A stretch of DNA of 64,000 nucleotides from G963666895 sp963666895. Its GTDB lineage: Bacteria > Desulfobacterota > Desulfovibrionia > Desulfovibrionales > Desulfovibrionaceae. The stretch spans positions 186,001 to 250,000 of the forward strand of contig CAXXNS010000001.1 of the NCBI GenBank assembly GCA_963666895.2, written 5' to 3'. The translations under genes and the position numbers were made by a program. This document shows positions 1-7,579 of the stretch, in pieces. The notes under the pieces are model-generated. The model was given only the letters and a program-made list of their open reading frames with translations, had not been told where the DNA came from and made no database searches. Each line of letters opens with the position of its first letter. The stretch's first letter is position 1.

Positions 1-78
1 GGCGGTGTCGAAATCACCGGCCTCGGCAAAGGCCGCCGCCGCGAACACATCTTCCAACATCTTGAAAAACCTGATCAT
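1..78 (-). CDS. Small hypothetical protein, 5' part only (cut by window edge)
   Basis: An ATG at 78 is preceded by a good Shine-Dalgarno (GGGAGG, 6-7 bases upstream), and the frame stays open to the window edge for 26 codons. The N-terminus reads MIRFFKMLEDVFAAAAFAEA followed by GDFDTA. The alanine-rich helix ending in AEAGDFDTA resembles the start of the neighbouring protein at 119..634 (AAAAGMAEQGDPDSA), so the two may share a short helical module. No function can be assigned from this fragment. It lies downstream of 119..634 on the same strand, 40 bases away, so the two are probably co-transcribed. Confidence 0.6.
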   Translation of the reverse strand, partial: MIRFFKMLEDVFAAAAFAEAGDFDTA

Positions 79-118
79 GATTACCTCCCGGTATTTTGGG
101 GGTCGGCGCCGAATGGCG

Positions 119-634
119 TCATGACCTCGCTTGCTTGCTTGATTGCGCGGTGTCGAAGCAGAACACGGGCACGTGCAGGTCCAGGGAGCAGGGCTCGGGC
201 CTGGTGGTCTGGAGAATGACCAGGGCCACGCCCCCGATCCGGTGGCAGGCTTCCTTGAGCAGGAGCCGGTAGTCCCCGCAAAGCACGGCGTGGTGGAGCA
301 GCACGTCCGGAGCGCTTCCGGACCACAGCCGGTTGGACAGGTCCTTGAGCAGGGCCTGGAAACCGGCCTTGTGCTGTCGGACCGCCTTGTTGGCGGCCTT
401 GCCCCCGGCCACGATGTTCAGGAACAGGGTGTCGTAGCGAAGCCTGGAGGCCAGCCCCAGGGCGTACTCCACCGGCTCGCCGGCCAGGGACACGTCCCGG
501 GCCACGGTCAGAATCTTGCGCCGCTTTCCCTGGTACCTGGTCCCCAGTTCCGCCAGAATCTCCAAAGCGGAATCCGGGTCGCCCTGTTCCGCCATCCCGG
601 CGGCCGCGGCTATGGTTCCAAGTTTCCTGATCAT
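119..634 (-). CDS. Hypothetical protein, weakly universal-stress-protein-like
   Basis: The 171-residue frame starts at ATG 634, chosen because AGAGGGAAG lies just upstream; the frame continues further 5' but without a ribosome site. After an alanine-rich start (MIRKLGTIAAAAGMAEQGD), the stretch KILTVARDVSLAGEPVEYALGLASRL followed by YDTLFLNIVAG resembles the first strand and helix of UspA proteins (a beta strand followed by a paired-helix nucleotide fold). The rest (GDYRLLLKEACHRIGGVALVILQ) would fit the last strand of such a fold. No signal peptide or membrane segment is seen. The Usp relation is an inference from pattern only; it could equally be a lineage-specific protein of unknown role. 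Confidence 0.55.
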   Translation of the reverse strand: MIRKLGTIAAAAGMAEQGDPDSALEILAELGTRYQGKRRKILTVARDVSLAGEPVEYALGLASRLRYDTLFLNIVAGGKAANKAVRQHKAGFQALLKDLSNRLWSGSAPDVLLHHAVLCGDYRLLLKEACHRIGGVALVILQTTRPEPCSLDLHVPVFCFDTAQSSKQARS

Positions 635-958
635 TAAGGCTTCCCTCTGCGCCGCACGCTGCGGCCGTTGGTTTCGTTCTTGCTGGACACCCCCATTACA
701 AGGACCGGGCCAACTTTTTGCGAGAGGATAACAACCTGGTATTAAAGGAATTTTCTGGAGACAGTCGCTGCGCGGGCCGGCTTGGGCCGCTGGGATATGC
801 AACATCTTTTAGACGTAAAACTGAAAAATAAACAATTCCAAGTTATTATAGGTGTTGCACTCCTTTCCGAAACCGCTGGTATTTGCAACGCGGCGGACGC
901 TGGAGCAGGGATGGCAAAGTGTGCTAGAGAATCAGGTGGGAAAACCAGGAGACGAACC
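635..958. promoter_or_regulatory. Divergent intergenic region with repeated TGCAAC/GTTGCA motifs
   Basis: This 324-base gap separates the leftward gene at 119..634 from the rightward lon-type gene. It is A+T-richer than its flanks around 795-870 and presumably holds both promoters, but I found no convincing -35/-10 or sigma-54 match. The hexamer TGCAAC occurs at 798-803 and 884-889, and its complement GTTGCA at 854-859. The last two form a dyad with starts 30 bases apart, about three helical turns, so they could be regulator half-sites. A Shine-Dalgarno AGGAG lies 7 bases before ATG 959. Confidence 0.3.
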
Positions 959-2971
959 ATGGGTCTGTTCAAGAAGACTGAGGAACGCGAGGAAGAGGCC
1001 GCACAGGCCAAGACCGGGCTGGCCGGGCTCAGGCAGCGCATCGACGAGGCCGGGCTGCCCGCCCGGGTGCGCAAGGCGGCCAAGGCCAGCCTGGACCAGC
1101 TGGACAAGACCGACCCCTCGGCCGCGGAGTACGGCATCGGCCTGAACTACGTGGACTTCCTGCTGGACCTGCCCTGGACCCGGTCCTCCGAGGACAACCT
1201 GGACCTGGCCCGGGCCGAGCACATCCTCGACTCCGGGCACTTCGGCCTGTCCCAGGTCAAGGAGCGTATGCTCGAATACCTGGCCTCCAGCATCGTCAGC
1301 CGCAGCCGCCCCTTCCGGCTTCTGGTGGTGGACGACGAGCCCATCGCCCGGGACAACATCCTCTACGCCCTGCGCAAGGATGGCCACGAGGTCCTGGGCG
1401 CGGCCAACGGCATGGAGGCCATGGAGATGTTCGGCCGGGAGCCCATCGACCTGGTCATCACCGACCTGAAGATGGACAAGATGGACGGCATGCAGCTGTT
1501 GGAGTGGATCAAGGAGGCCTCGCCGGACACGGGCCTCATCCTGGTCACGGGCTTCGCCACCGTGGACACCGCGGTCAACGCCCTGAAAAAGGGCGCGGTC
1601 AACTACCTGCCCAAGCCGCTCAACCTGGAGACCCTCAAGCGCACCGTGGCCGAGGCCCTGGCCGGAAAGCGCAGCGAGCACGTGTCACAGGGCCCCATCC
1701 TCTGCTTCACCGGCCCTCCGGGCACGGGCAAGACCTCCATCGGCCGCTCCGTGGCCGACTCCCTGGAACGCGGCTTCATCCGCCTGTCCATGGCCGGGCT
1801 GCGGGACGAGGCCGAGCTGCGCGGCCACCGGCGCACCTACGTGGGCGCCATGCCCGGACGGATCATCAGCGAGATCAAGCGGATCGGCTTCAACAACCCG
1901 GTCTTCATGCTGGATGAGATCGACAAGATCGGCCAGGACTTCCGGGGCGACCCGGCCTCGGTCATGCTGGAGATCCTGGACCCGGAGCAGAACAAGCACT
2001 TCCTGGACTACTATTTGGATATCCCCTTCGACCTGTCCCAGATCATCTTCATCACCACGGCCAACACGCCCGAGAACCTGCCCGCGCCCCTGCTGGACCG
2101 CATGGAGATGGTGCCCTTCCCCAGCTACACCATGGGCGAGAAGCGGCGCATCGCCCTGGAGCACCTCATCCCCAGGCAGGTGCGCCAGCACGGCCACAAC
2201 GCGGACGAGGTGGCCTTCACGCCCGAGGCCGTGGACACCATCATCCGCGACCACACCAGGGGCTCGGGCGTACGCGCCCTGGAGCGCGAGATCGGCTCGG
2301 TGCTGCGCAAGCTCAACCGCCGCTATCTGCAAAAGGAGATCAGCCTGCCCAAGACCGTGGACGCGGCCGACGTGGAGGACCTGCTCGGCCCGGCCAAGTT
2401 CGCGCGCGAGGCGGCCCAGGCCGAGAACCTGCCCGGCGTGACCACGGGCCTGGTCTGGAGCGAAATGGGCGGGCACATCATCTTCATCGAGACCGCGGCC
2501 ATGCGCGGCGCGGGCGGCCTGATCATGACCGGCTCCCTGGGCGACGTGCTCAAGGAGTCGGCCCAGACCGCGCTGAGCTACATCCGGGCCAACGCGGCCC
2601 GCTACGGCATTGACGAGGAGTTCTTCGGCCGCACGGACATCCACGTGCACATCCCGGCCGGGGCCATTCCCAAGGACGGGCCGTCCGCGGGCGTGACCAT
2701 CGCCATGGCCCTGCTCTCCCTGTTCACCGGGCGCAAGGCCCGGCGCGACGTGGCCATGACCGGGGAGTTCACCCTGTCGGGCCGCATCCTGCGGGTCAGC
2801 GGTTTGCGGGAAAAAATTCTGGCCGCCCAGCAGGCCGGGGTGCGGGTGGCCGTGTTCCCCAAGGAGAACCAGACCGAGATCGAACGCCTGGCTCCGGAGG
2901 TGCGCGACGCCGTGGACATGGTCTTCGCAAGTACGCTGGACGAAGTGGTGGACGTGGTGCTGGAGCCTTAG
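959..2971 (+). CDS. Lon-family ATP-dependent protease with an inserted response-regulator receiver domain
   Basis: The 670-residue protein has a short N-terminal helical segment (about 1-115) that keeps the Lon-typical LPW and HFGL..VKER..EYLA region but lacks the usual substrate-binding LAN domain. A full receiver domain then occupies about 119-236: acidic pair D125/D126, phosphoacceptor D169 in ITDLKMD, T197 and K219 in YLPKP. The AAA+ module follows, with Walker A GPPGTGKTS at 252-260 and Walker B FMLDEIDKIG near 316-325. The Lon protease domain has the catalytic dyad S576 (DGPSAG) and K619 (GLREK). ATG 959 has AGGAG seven bases upstream. The insertion sits exactly where ordinary Lon passes from the N-domain helix to the P-loop, so all catalytic parts look intact. 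Inference: phosphorylation gates the protease. The likely kinase is the neighbouring 4334..5773. The gene overlaps the convergent regulator gene by four bases. Confidence 0.93.
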   Translation: MGLFKKTEEREEEAAQAKTGLAGLRQRIDEAGLPARVRKAAKASLDQLDKTDPSAAEYGIGLNYVDFLLDLPWTRSSEDNLDLARAEHILDSGHFGLSQVKERMLEYLASSIVSRSRPFRLLVVDDEPIARDNILYALRKDGHEVLGAANGMEAMEMFGREPIDLVITDLKMDKMDGMQLLEWIKEASPDTGLILVTGFATVDTAVNALKKGAVNYLPKPLNLETLKRTVAEALAGKRSEHVSQGPILCFTGPPGTGKTSIGRSVADSLERGFIRLSMAGLRDEAELRGHRRTYVGAMPGRIISEIKRIGFNNPVFMLDEIDKIGQDFRGDPASVMLEILDPEQNKHFLDYYLDIPFDLSQIIFITTANTPENLPAPLLDRMEMVPFPSYTMGEKRRIALEHLIPRQVRQHGHNADEVAFTPEAVDTIIRDHTRGSGVRALEREIGSVLRKLNRRYLQKEISLPKTVDAADVEDLLGPAKFAREAAQAENLPGVTTGLVWSEMGGHIIFIETAAMRGAGGLIMTGSLGDVLKESAQTALSYIRANAARYGIDEEFFGRTDIHVHIPAGAIPKDGPSAGVTIAMALLSLFTGRKARRDVAMTGEFTLSGRILRVSGLREKILAAQQAGVRVAVFPKENQTEIERLAPEVRDAVDMVFASTLDEVVDVVLEP

Positions 2972-4332
2972 TCCTCCAACCCCAGCCGCTTGATCTTGCG
3001 CCACAGGGTGGCCCGGTCCACCTCCAGGACCTCGGCCGCCCGGGTCTTGTTGCCCCCGCACTGCTCGATGACCCAGGCGATGTAGTCGCGCTCGTTCTCC
3101 TTGAGCGGCATGAGCCTGCTGAAGCCCGGCCGGGCCAGGCGGCTCTCGAAGCGCGTCAGGTCGTCGGGCAGATGGGCGGGCTCGATGACCGCGCCGTTGC
3201 ACAGGACCACGGCCCGCTCCATGATGTTTTCCAGTTCGCGCACGTTGCCCGGAAACTGGTAGGCCATGAGCACGTTCAGGGCCGCGTCGGACATGCCGCG
3301 AATCTCCCGGCCCATGCTCCGGGCGTAGCGGTGCAGGAAGAAGTTGGCCAACAGCGGGATGTCCTCCCTGCGCTCGGCCAGGGTGGGCATGTTCAGGGTG
3401 ATGACGTTGAGGCGGAAGAACAGGTCCTGCCGGAAAGCGCCCTCCCGCACCTCCTCCTTGAGGTCCTTGTTGGTGGCGGCCAGGATGCGCACGTCCACGG
3501 GAATCTCCGCCGTGCCGCCCACCCGGATGACCGTCTTGTTCTCCAGCACGCGCAACAGCTTGGCCTGCATGCCCAGCGGCATGTCCCCGATCTCGTCCAG
3601 GAAGAAGGTGCCCTTGTCCGCGCTTTCGAGGAGCCCCTTTTTCATGCGGCCCGCGCCGGTGAAGGCCTCGCGCTCGTGGCCGAACAGCTCGTTGCCCAGC
3701 AGCTCCTCGGTGAACGAGGCGCAGTTCACGGCCAGGAAGCGCTCCCGGCCGCGCGGGCTCAGGTGGTGGATGGTCCGGGCGGCCAGCTCCTTGCCCGTGC
3801 CGGTCTCGCCCAGGATGAGCACGTTGCAGTCCACAGGCGCGATCTGGTTCACGGTCTCCTTGAGCGCCTTGATGGCCGGGCTGTTGCCGATGATGTGCGG
3901 CATGTCCGCCTCGGCCATCTGCCGCCTGAGCTCGGCCACCTCGCGGCGCAGGTGCCGCTTCTCCAGGGCCTTGCCCACCAGCATGCGCAGCTCTTCGATC
4001 TTGTAGGGCTTGGGCAGGTAGAAATAGGCGCCCTTCTGCATGGCCTCCACGGCCGAATGCACCGTGGCGAACCCGGTGATGACCAAAACCTCGGTATCCG
4101 GCCGGGTGGTGCGGCAGCGCTCCAGGACCTCCATGCCGCCCACGTCGGGCATGGACAGGTCCGTGAGCACCAGGTCGAACTCGCGCTCGTCCAGCGCGCG
4201 CAGGGCGTCCCGGCCGTTCTCCACGGCCGTGACCTCGTACCCCTCCCGCTCCAGCACCAGAACCAGGTTCTCCCGGGCGATGCGCTCGTCCTCGGCCACG
4301 AGGATGCGGTCGGTCAGGGTCGTGTCCGGCAC
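2968..4332 (-). CDS. Sigma-54-dependent NtrC-family response regulator
   Basis: The 454-residue protein has an N-terminal receiver (phosphoacceptor D58 in LVLTDLSMP, conserved T in VITGFATV, K in YLPKP), a central AAA+ sigma-54 activation domain (Walker A GETGTGKE, Walker B FFLDEIGDM), and a C-terminal Fis-type helix-turn-helix (GGNKTRAAEVLEVDRATLW). The sigma-54 contact loop, normally GAFTGA, reads EAFTGA here, with Glu replacing the first Gly. The start is GTG 4332 with AGGGGGG five bases upstream; it follows the kinase stop codon by one base, so the pair is translationally coupled. Its receiver resembles the one inserted in the adjacent Lon protein (both have TGFATV and YLPKP at the same places). 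Role inferred: phosphorylated by the upstream kinase, activating sigma-54 promoters. Confidence 0.93.
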   Translation of the reverse strand: MPDTTLTDRILVAEDERIARENLVLVLEREGYEVTAVENGRDALRALDEREFDLVLTDLSMPDVGGMEVLERCRTTRPDTEVLVITGFATVHSAVEAMQKGAYFYLPKPYKIEELRMLVGKALEKRHLRREVAELRRQMAEADMPHIIGNSPAIKALKETVNQIAPVDCNVLILGETGTGKELAARTIHHLSPRGRERFLAVNCASFTEELLGNELFGHEREAFTGAGRMKKGLLESADKGTFFLDEIGDMPLGMQAKLLRVLENKTVIRVGGTAEIPVDVRILAATNKDLKEEVREGAFRQDLFFRLNVITLNMPTLAERREDIPLLANFFLHRYARSMGREIRGMSDAALNVLMAYQFPGNVRELENIMERAVVLCNGAVIEPAHLPDDLTRFESRLARPGFSRLMPLKENERDYIAWVIEQCGGNKTRAAEVLEVDRATLWRKIKRLGLED

Positions 4333-4333
4333 G

Positions 4334-5773
4334 TCAGCCCCCCTGCTCCACGTCCTGCGCCAGGGGCAGCTCGATGTGGAAGGCCGTGCCCTCGCCCTTG
4401 ACGCTCTCGACCCAGATGCGGCCGCGGTGCTGCTTGACGATGCCGTAGACCACGAACAGGCCCAGGCCCGTGCCGCTGCCCACGTCCTTGGTGGTGAAGA
4501 AGGGGTCGAACACGCGGCCCACGTCCTCGGGCGCGATGCCCTTACCCGTGTCCCGCACGGTGAGCAGCACGCCGTCCCCGGTGGCCGACGGGCTGCCGGT
4601 GATGACCACCCGGCCCGGCGGGTCCTCGATGGCCTGGACCGCGTTGAGGATGAGGTTGATGAGCGCCTCCTGCATGCGCTGGAAGTCCAGGCTGACCTCC
4701 AGGAACTCGGGGATGTCCACGCTGACCTCGATGCCCGGCGGCACCTGGCTGGAGGTCAGGCGCACGGCCCGGCCCACCACCTGGTCGAGCTTGTAGCGGT
4801 TCAGGGAGAACTCCTGGTGCCGGGAAAACTCCAGCAGGCCCCGGACGATGTCCCGGGCGCGCAGGGTCTCCTGCTCGATATTGGTCAGCATGCGCGACGA
4901 CATGTCCGGGTCGCCGCATTGCTCCTCCATGAGGATCTGGCAGGAGGTGGAGATGTTGTTCAGGGGGTTGTTGAGCTGGTGGGCGATGCCCGAGGCCAGG
5001 GTGCCGATGGAGGACAGCTTCTGGGCCTGGACCAGTTGGTCGCGCCGCTTCTCCAACTCGGCCACCATGCGGTTCAGGGCCTCCATGACCCGCTGGATCT
5101 CGTCGTTGGTGTTCCAGACCGGCATGGGCTGGAAGTCGCCCTTGGCGATGCTGGAGGTGGTCTCCTCGATGGCCTTGAGCGGCAGCACGATCTTGAAAGT
5201 CACGAACAAAAAGGCGGCCAGGCCGATGAAGACCAGGATGCCCACGGAATACAGGAGGGTGCGCCGAAGGCGCTGGTTGATGCGCAGGATGTCGGCCCGC
5301 TCGTACCGGGAGATGTCCTTGGACTGCTCCACCAGCAGCTTGCCCGACTCCCGCAGTTCCTCCACCTTGGCGGCCCGCTCCGGACCGGCCATGCCGGGGT
5401 TGGCCGCGATCTCGCGGATGATGCCGCTGTAGGCCCGGATGTGGCCCCGGATGGCGGACAAATCCTGGGCCACGTCCGGTCGCCCCAGGGTGGCCTCGAT
5501 GCTCCCCAGCAGGTCCAGGGCCTGCTCGATGTAGCGCCGGTTCTCGGCCAGGTTGGCCTCCTCGCCGTACAGGAGCAGGTTCTTTTCCGTGCGCCTGATC
5601 TCGAGCACGATATTGGTCAGGTCGTCGGCGATCTCCACCAGCGCGACCTTTTTCTCGATCTCCTGGAGGTTGGAATAGGACAGGAAGGACATGCCCCCGA
5701 TGCCCAGGAGAAACACGGCAATGGCGGCCAGAACCTTCTGGCGGATGTTGGGCTTGACGAACGGCAGATTCAT
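4334..5773 (-). CDS. Membrane-bound sensor histidine kinase
   Basis: The 479-residue protein has an N-terminal membrane segment (VLAAIAVFLLGIGGMSFL), a periplasmic helical region of about 150 residues resembling a four-helix-bundle sensor, a second membrane segment (LLYSVGILVFIGLAAFLFV), a HAMP linker (LPLKAIEETTSSIAKGDF), a HisKA domain with H-box GIAHQLNNPLNN, and a HATPase_c domain (N-box NLILNAVQA, G1 DTGKGI, F-box FDPFFTTK, G2 GTGLGL). ATG 5773 gives a normal membrane anchor; a TTG at 5827 would add 18 residues with no better ribosome site. It is followed after one base by the NtrC-type regulator and is divergent from the PEP-CTERM gene at 5983. The ligand cannot be read from the sequence. 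Confidence 0.93.
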   Translation of the reverse strand: MNLPFVKPNIRQKVLAAIAVFLLGIGGMSFLSYSNLQEIEKKVALVEIADDLTNIVLEIRRTEKNLLLYGEEANLAENRRYIEQALDLLGSIEATLGRPDVAQDLSAIRGHIRAYSGIIREIAANPGMAGPERAAKVEELRESGKLLVEQSKDISRYERADILRINQRLRRTLLYSVGILVFIGLAAFLFVTFKIVLPLKAIEETTSSIAKGDFQPMPVWNTNDEIQRVMEALNRMVAELEKRRDQLVQAQKLSSIGTLASGIAHQLNNPLNNISTSCQILMEEQCGDPDMSSRMLTNIEQETLRARDIVRGLLEFSRHQEFSLNRYKLDQVVGRAVRLTSSQVPPGIEVSVDIPEFLEVSLDFQRMQEALINLILNAVQAIEDPPGRVVITGSPSATGDGVLLTVRDTGKGIAPEDVGRVFDPFFTTKDVGSGTGLGLFVVYGIVKQHRGRIWVESVKGEGTAFHIELPLAQDVEQGG

Positions 5774-5926
5774 GGGGGCAACCCTACGCCCATCCCCCAA
5801 ATCCCTCAACCGGTCCTCGACAATCAATGCAAGGAAGCCGCCGGCCCGTCCTGTTTTTCAAGACCGGCCAAGCCAATAAACGCTCAACTTTTCCTTAATG
5901 TAAGTACATATTGCCGTTTGAAATTT

Positions 5927-5942
5927 TGGAATACTTTTCGCA
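5927..5942 (+). promoter_or_regulatory. Candidate sigma-54 promoter upstream of a PEP-CTERM gene
   Basis: The sequence TGGAATACTTTTCGCA has GG and GC separated by exactly ten bases, the -24/-12 spacing of sigma-54 promoters, and starts with TGG and ends with GCA. Other positions match the TGGCAC-N5-TTGCA consensus poorly. It lies 40 bases before the ATG at 5983 and beside a sigma-54 activator gene, which makes it worth testing, but the match is weak. Confidence 0.3.
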
Positions 5943-5982
5943 TTGTTAACCCGGTCAAAAACAATTCAAGGGAGACGAGGAC

Positions 5983-6702
5983 ATGAAAAAAGCTTTGCTC
6001 GTTTTATTGGCGCTGGTTCTCTCGGCCGGAGCCGCCCACGCCGCGGTTCTTGGAAGCTGGAGCTACACCATGAGCCACAAGGACAGCGGGACGGCCAGCG
6101 ACTATCCGTCCACCGGGAACTACGCCCAGCGTGTCTATGAAACCGACATGTACCTGACCGCCGGGCTCGTCTTCGGCTCCCTGACCTCTCCGGTGGCCAC
6201 CCTCGCTGCGGGGCCGATCACCGGCGACGGCACCTACACCTTCAATGCCTCCAACGTGGGCAACTGGGCGAATCTGGTCGCCTTCCTGACCAATGGCGTG
6301 GATGAACAGGTGTATACGCAGTCCGGATGGTACCACGGCAACAACAACCCGTACCGGAACTACGGCGACCACATCATCAGTTCCACGGGCTACCGGTGGG
6401 AAAGCTGGTTCCTGGACGGCGGAACGCATGCCTTCCCCGAGGGCACGGGCATGGATTTCCAGGGATACGTCATTGACAGCATCACTCTTGAGATCGCCGG
6501 CTTTGACACCTACTGGGAGCAAGCCTTCTATTACGAGAACAACTACCAAAAGGCCCTTGCCCGCTACGTCATGGATCATGAGGGATCGGCCCTGCTCACC
6601 TGGAGCGTCAACGGCAGCCCCACGCCCATTCCGGGCGCTGTCTGGCTGCTGGGAAGCGGTCTGGTCGGCCTGGTCGGCCTGCGCCGCCGCTTCGGCAAGT
6701 AA
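5983..6702 (+). CDS. Secreted protein with C-terminal PEP-CTERM-type sorting signal
   Basis: The 239-residue protein has a signal peptide (MKKALLVLLALVLSAGAAHA, cleaved about residue 20), a Tyr/Asn/Gly-rich middle without a recognised domain, and a C-terminal sorting signal: TPIPGAVWLLGSGLVGLVGL then RRRFGK, that is, a short motif, a hydrophobic helix and a basic tail. PEP-CTERM proteins are processed by exosortase and usually end up in the outer envelope or extracellular matrix; no exosortase is in this window. The ribosome site is GGGAGACGAGG. A strong terminator follows. The C-terminal signal is nearly identical to that of the protein at 6890..7579, while the bodies differ. Confidence 0.85.
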   Translation: MKKALLVLLALVLSAGAAHAAVLGSWSYTMSHKDSGTASDYPSTGNYAQRVYETDMYLTAGLVFGSLTSPVATLAAGPITGDGTYTFNASNVGNWANLVAFLTNGVDEQVYTQSGWYHGNNNPYRNYGDHIISSTGYRWESWFLDGGTHAFPEGTGMDFQGYVIDSITLEIAGFDTYWEQAFYYENNYQKALARYVMDHEGSALLTWSVNGSPTPIPGAVWLLGSGLVGLVGLRRRFGK

Positions 6703-6724
6703 GCTTCTCTTAGATCAAAACGAA

Positions 6725-6763
6725 AAAGGGCCTCTCCACGCGGAGGGGCCCTTTCTTGTTTTT
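6725..6763 (+). terminator. Rho-independent terminator
   Basis: A 13-pair stem (AAAGGGCC... paired with ...GGCCCTTT, 6725-6754, one G-T pair) with a four-base loop is followed by CTTGTTTTT. It ends the PEP-CTERM gene at 5983..6702. Confidence 0.88.
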
Positions 6764-6775
6764 CAAGACTCGATT
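6754..6775. repeat. Inverted-repeat copy A (pairs with 7738..7759)
   Basis: TCTTGTTTTTCAAGA, itself a perfect 5-5-5 palindrome, is followed by one variable base and TCGATT. The same 22-base sequence, with one difference, occurs in reverse orientation at 7738..7759. The pair brackets the second PEP-CTERM gene and its terminator. A partial relative (CTGTTTTTCAAGA) lies near 5851. Confidence 0.7.
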
Positions 6776-6832
6776 TCATGAATCCAAGACACGACCAGGG
6801 CCCTGGCGGAGCGATCACAAGGCCATATACGC

Positions 6833-6864
6833 AACAAAAGGAGCCGCCCTGTCAGGACGGCTCC
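6833..6864 (-). terminator. Rho-independent terminator for the leftward PEP-CTERM gene
   Basis: Read on the minus strand, GGAGCCGTCCTG pairs with CAGGGCGGCTCC (one mismatch) and is followed by TTTTGTTG. It lies about 25 bases past the stop at 6890. Confidence 0.85.
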
Positions 6865-6889
6865 CATGTTCATGCTTTGTTCGGGGCGG

Positions 6890-7579
6890 TTAGCCGCGGA
6901 ACTTCCTGCGCAGGCCGACCAAGCCGAACAGGCCGGTGCCGAGCAGCCAGACCGCGCCCGGGATGGGCGTGGACGTGGTTTCCAGGGCGTAGAAGCCGAA
7001 GTCCGAGTTGCGGTAGTCGCTGTAACCACCGTAGTTATTCAATGCGGTCAGGCTGATGGAGTCGACACCCAGGGTGCCGAAGGGGTCGGTGAGGGTCCAC
7101 AGCCCCTGGGTCGGGTCATCGCAGGCGACCGAACCGGAGCCGGACCAGATACCCGTGTAGGACCCGTTGGCGAACAGCGTGTAGACTCCGGTGGTCCCGT
7201 TCGAGTAGTTGACCGTGATCTGGGCCCGCTCGTCGGCAGTGTCCAGGGCGTCGCCCTTCGCATACAGCAGGGACAGGGACAGGGCCCCCACGACCTGGCT
7301 CTGGGCGAAGGTGAACGTGATGGTCTGGCCCACGCTGATCTCACCCGCCGGGGTGCCGACGACGCCCAGGCCGGGAACGTTCACAGGGCTGTTGCCCAAG
7401 GCATATTGCAGGTTGCCGCCCGTGGACGCGATCGTGGTGCCGTCGGGGAGCGTGTACAGGTTGGTCGTGCCATCAAAGAAAGCAAAATCGGTCTCAACAT
7501 TCCAGGAATACGCCTGAGCCATGCCACACAGGGCCAGAAGCAGGCCCATGGCGAAAAAAGTGATAAATAACTTCTTCAT
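6890..7579 (-). CDS. Second secreted protein with PEP-CTERM-type sorting signal
   Basis: The 229-residue protein has a signal peptide (MKKLFITFFAMGLLLALCGMAQA), a body rich in Ser/Thr/Gly that looks all-beta (for example GQTITFTFAQSQVVGALSLSL), and a C-terminal TPIPGAVWLLGTGLFGLVGL then RRKFRG sorting signal nearly identical to that of 5983..6702. The ATG at 7579 is preceded by GAGGGAGT. It is transcribed toward the first PEP-CTERM gene, and each gene has its own terminator. The gene is bracketed by a 22-base inverted repeat. Likely an exosortase-processed surface or matrix protein; ligand and exact role unknown. Confidence 0.83.
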   Translation of the reverse strand: MKKLFITFFAMGLLLALCGMAQAYSWNVETDFAFFDGTTNLYTLPDGTTIASTGGNLQYALGNSPVNVPGLGVVGTPAGEISVGQTITFTFAQSQVVGALSLSLLYAKGDALDTADERAQITVNYSNGTTGVYTLFANGSYTGIWSGSGSVACDDPTQGLWTLTDPFGTLGVDSISLTALNNYGGYSDYRNSDFGFYALETTSTPIPGAVWLLGTGLFGLVGLRRKFRG

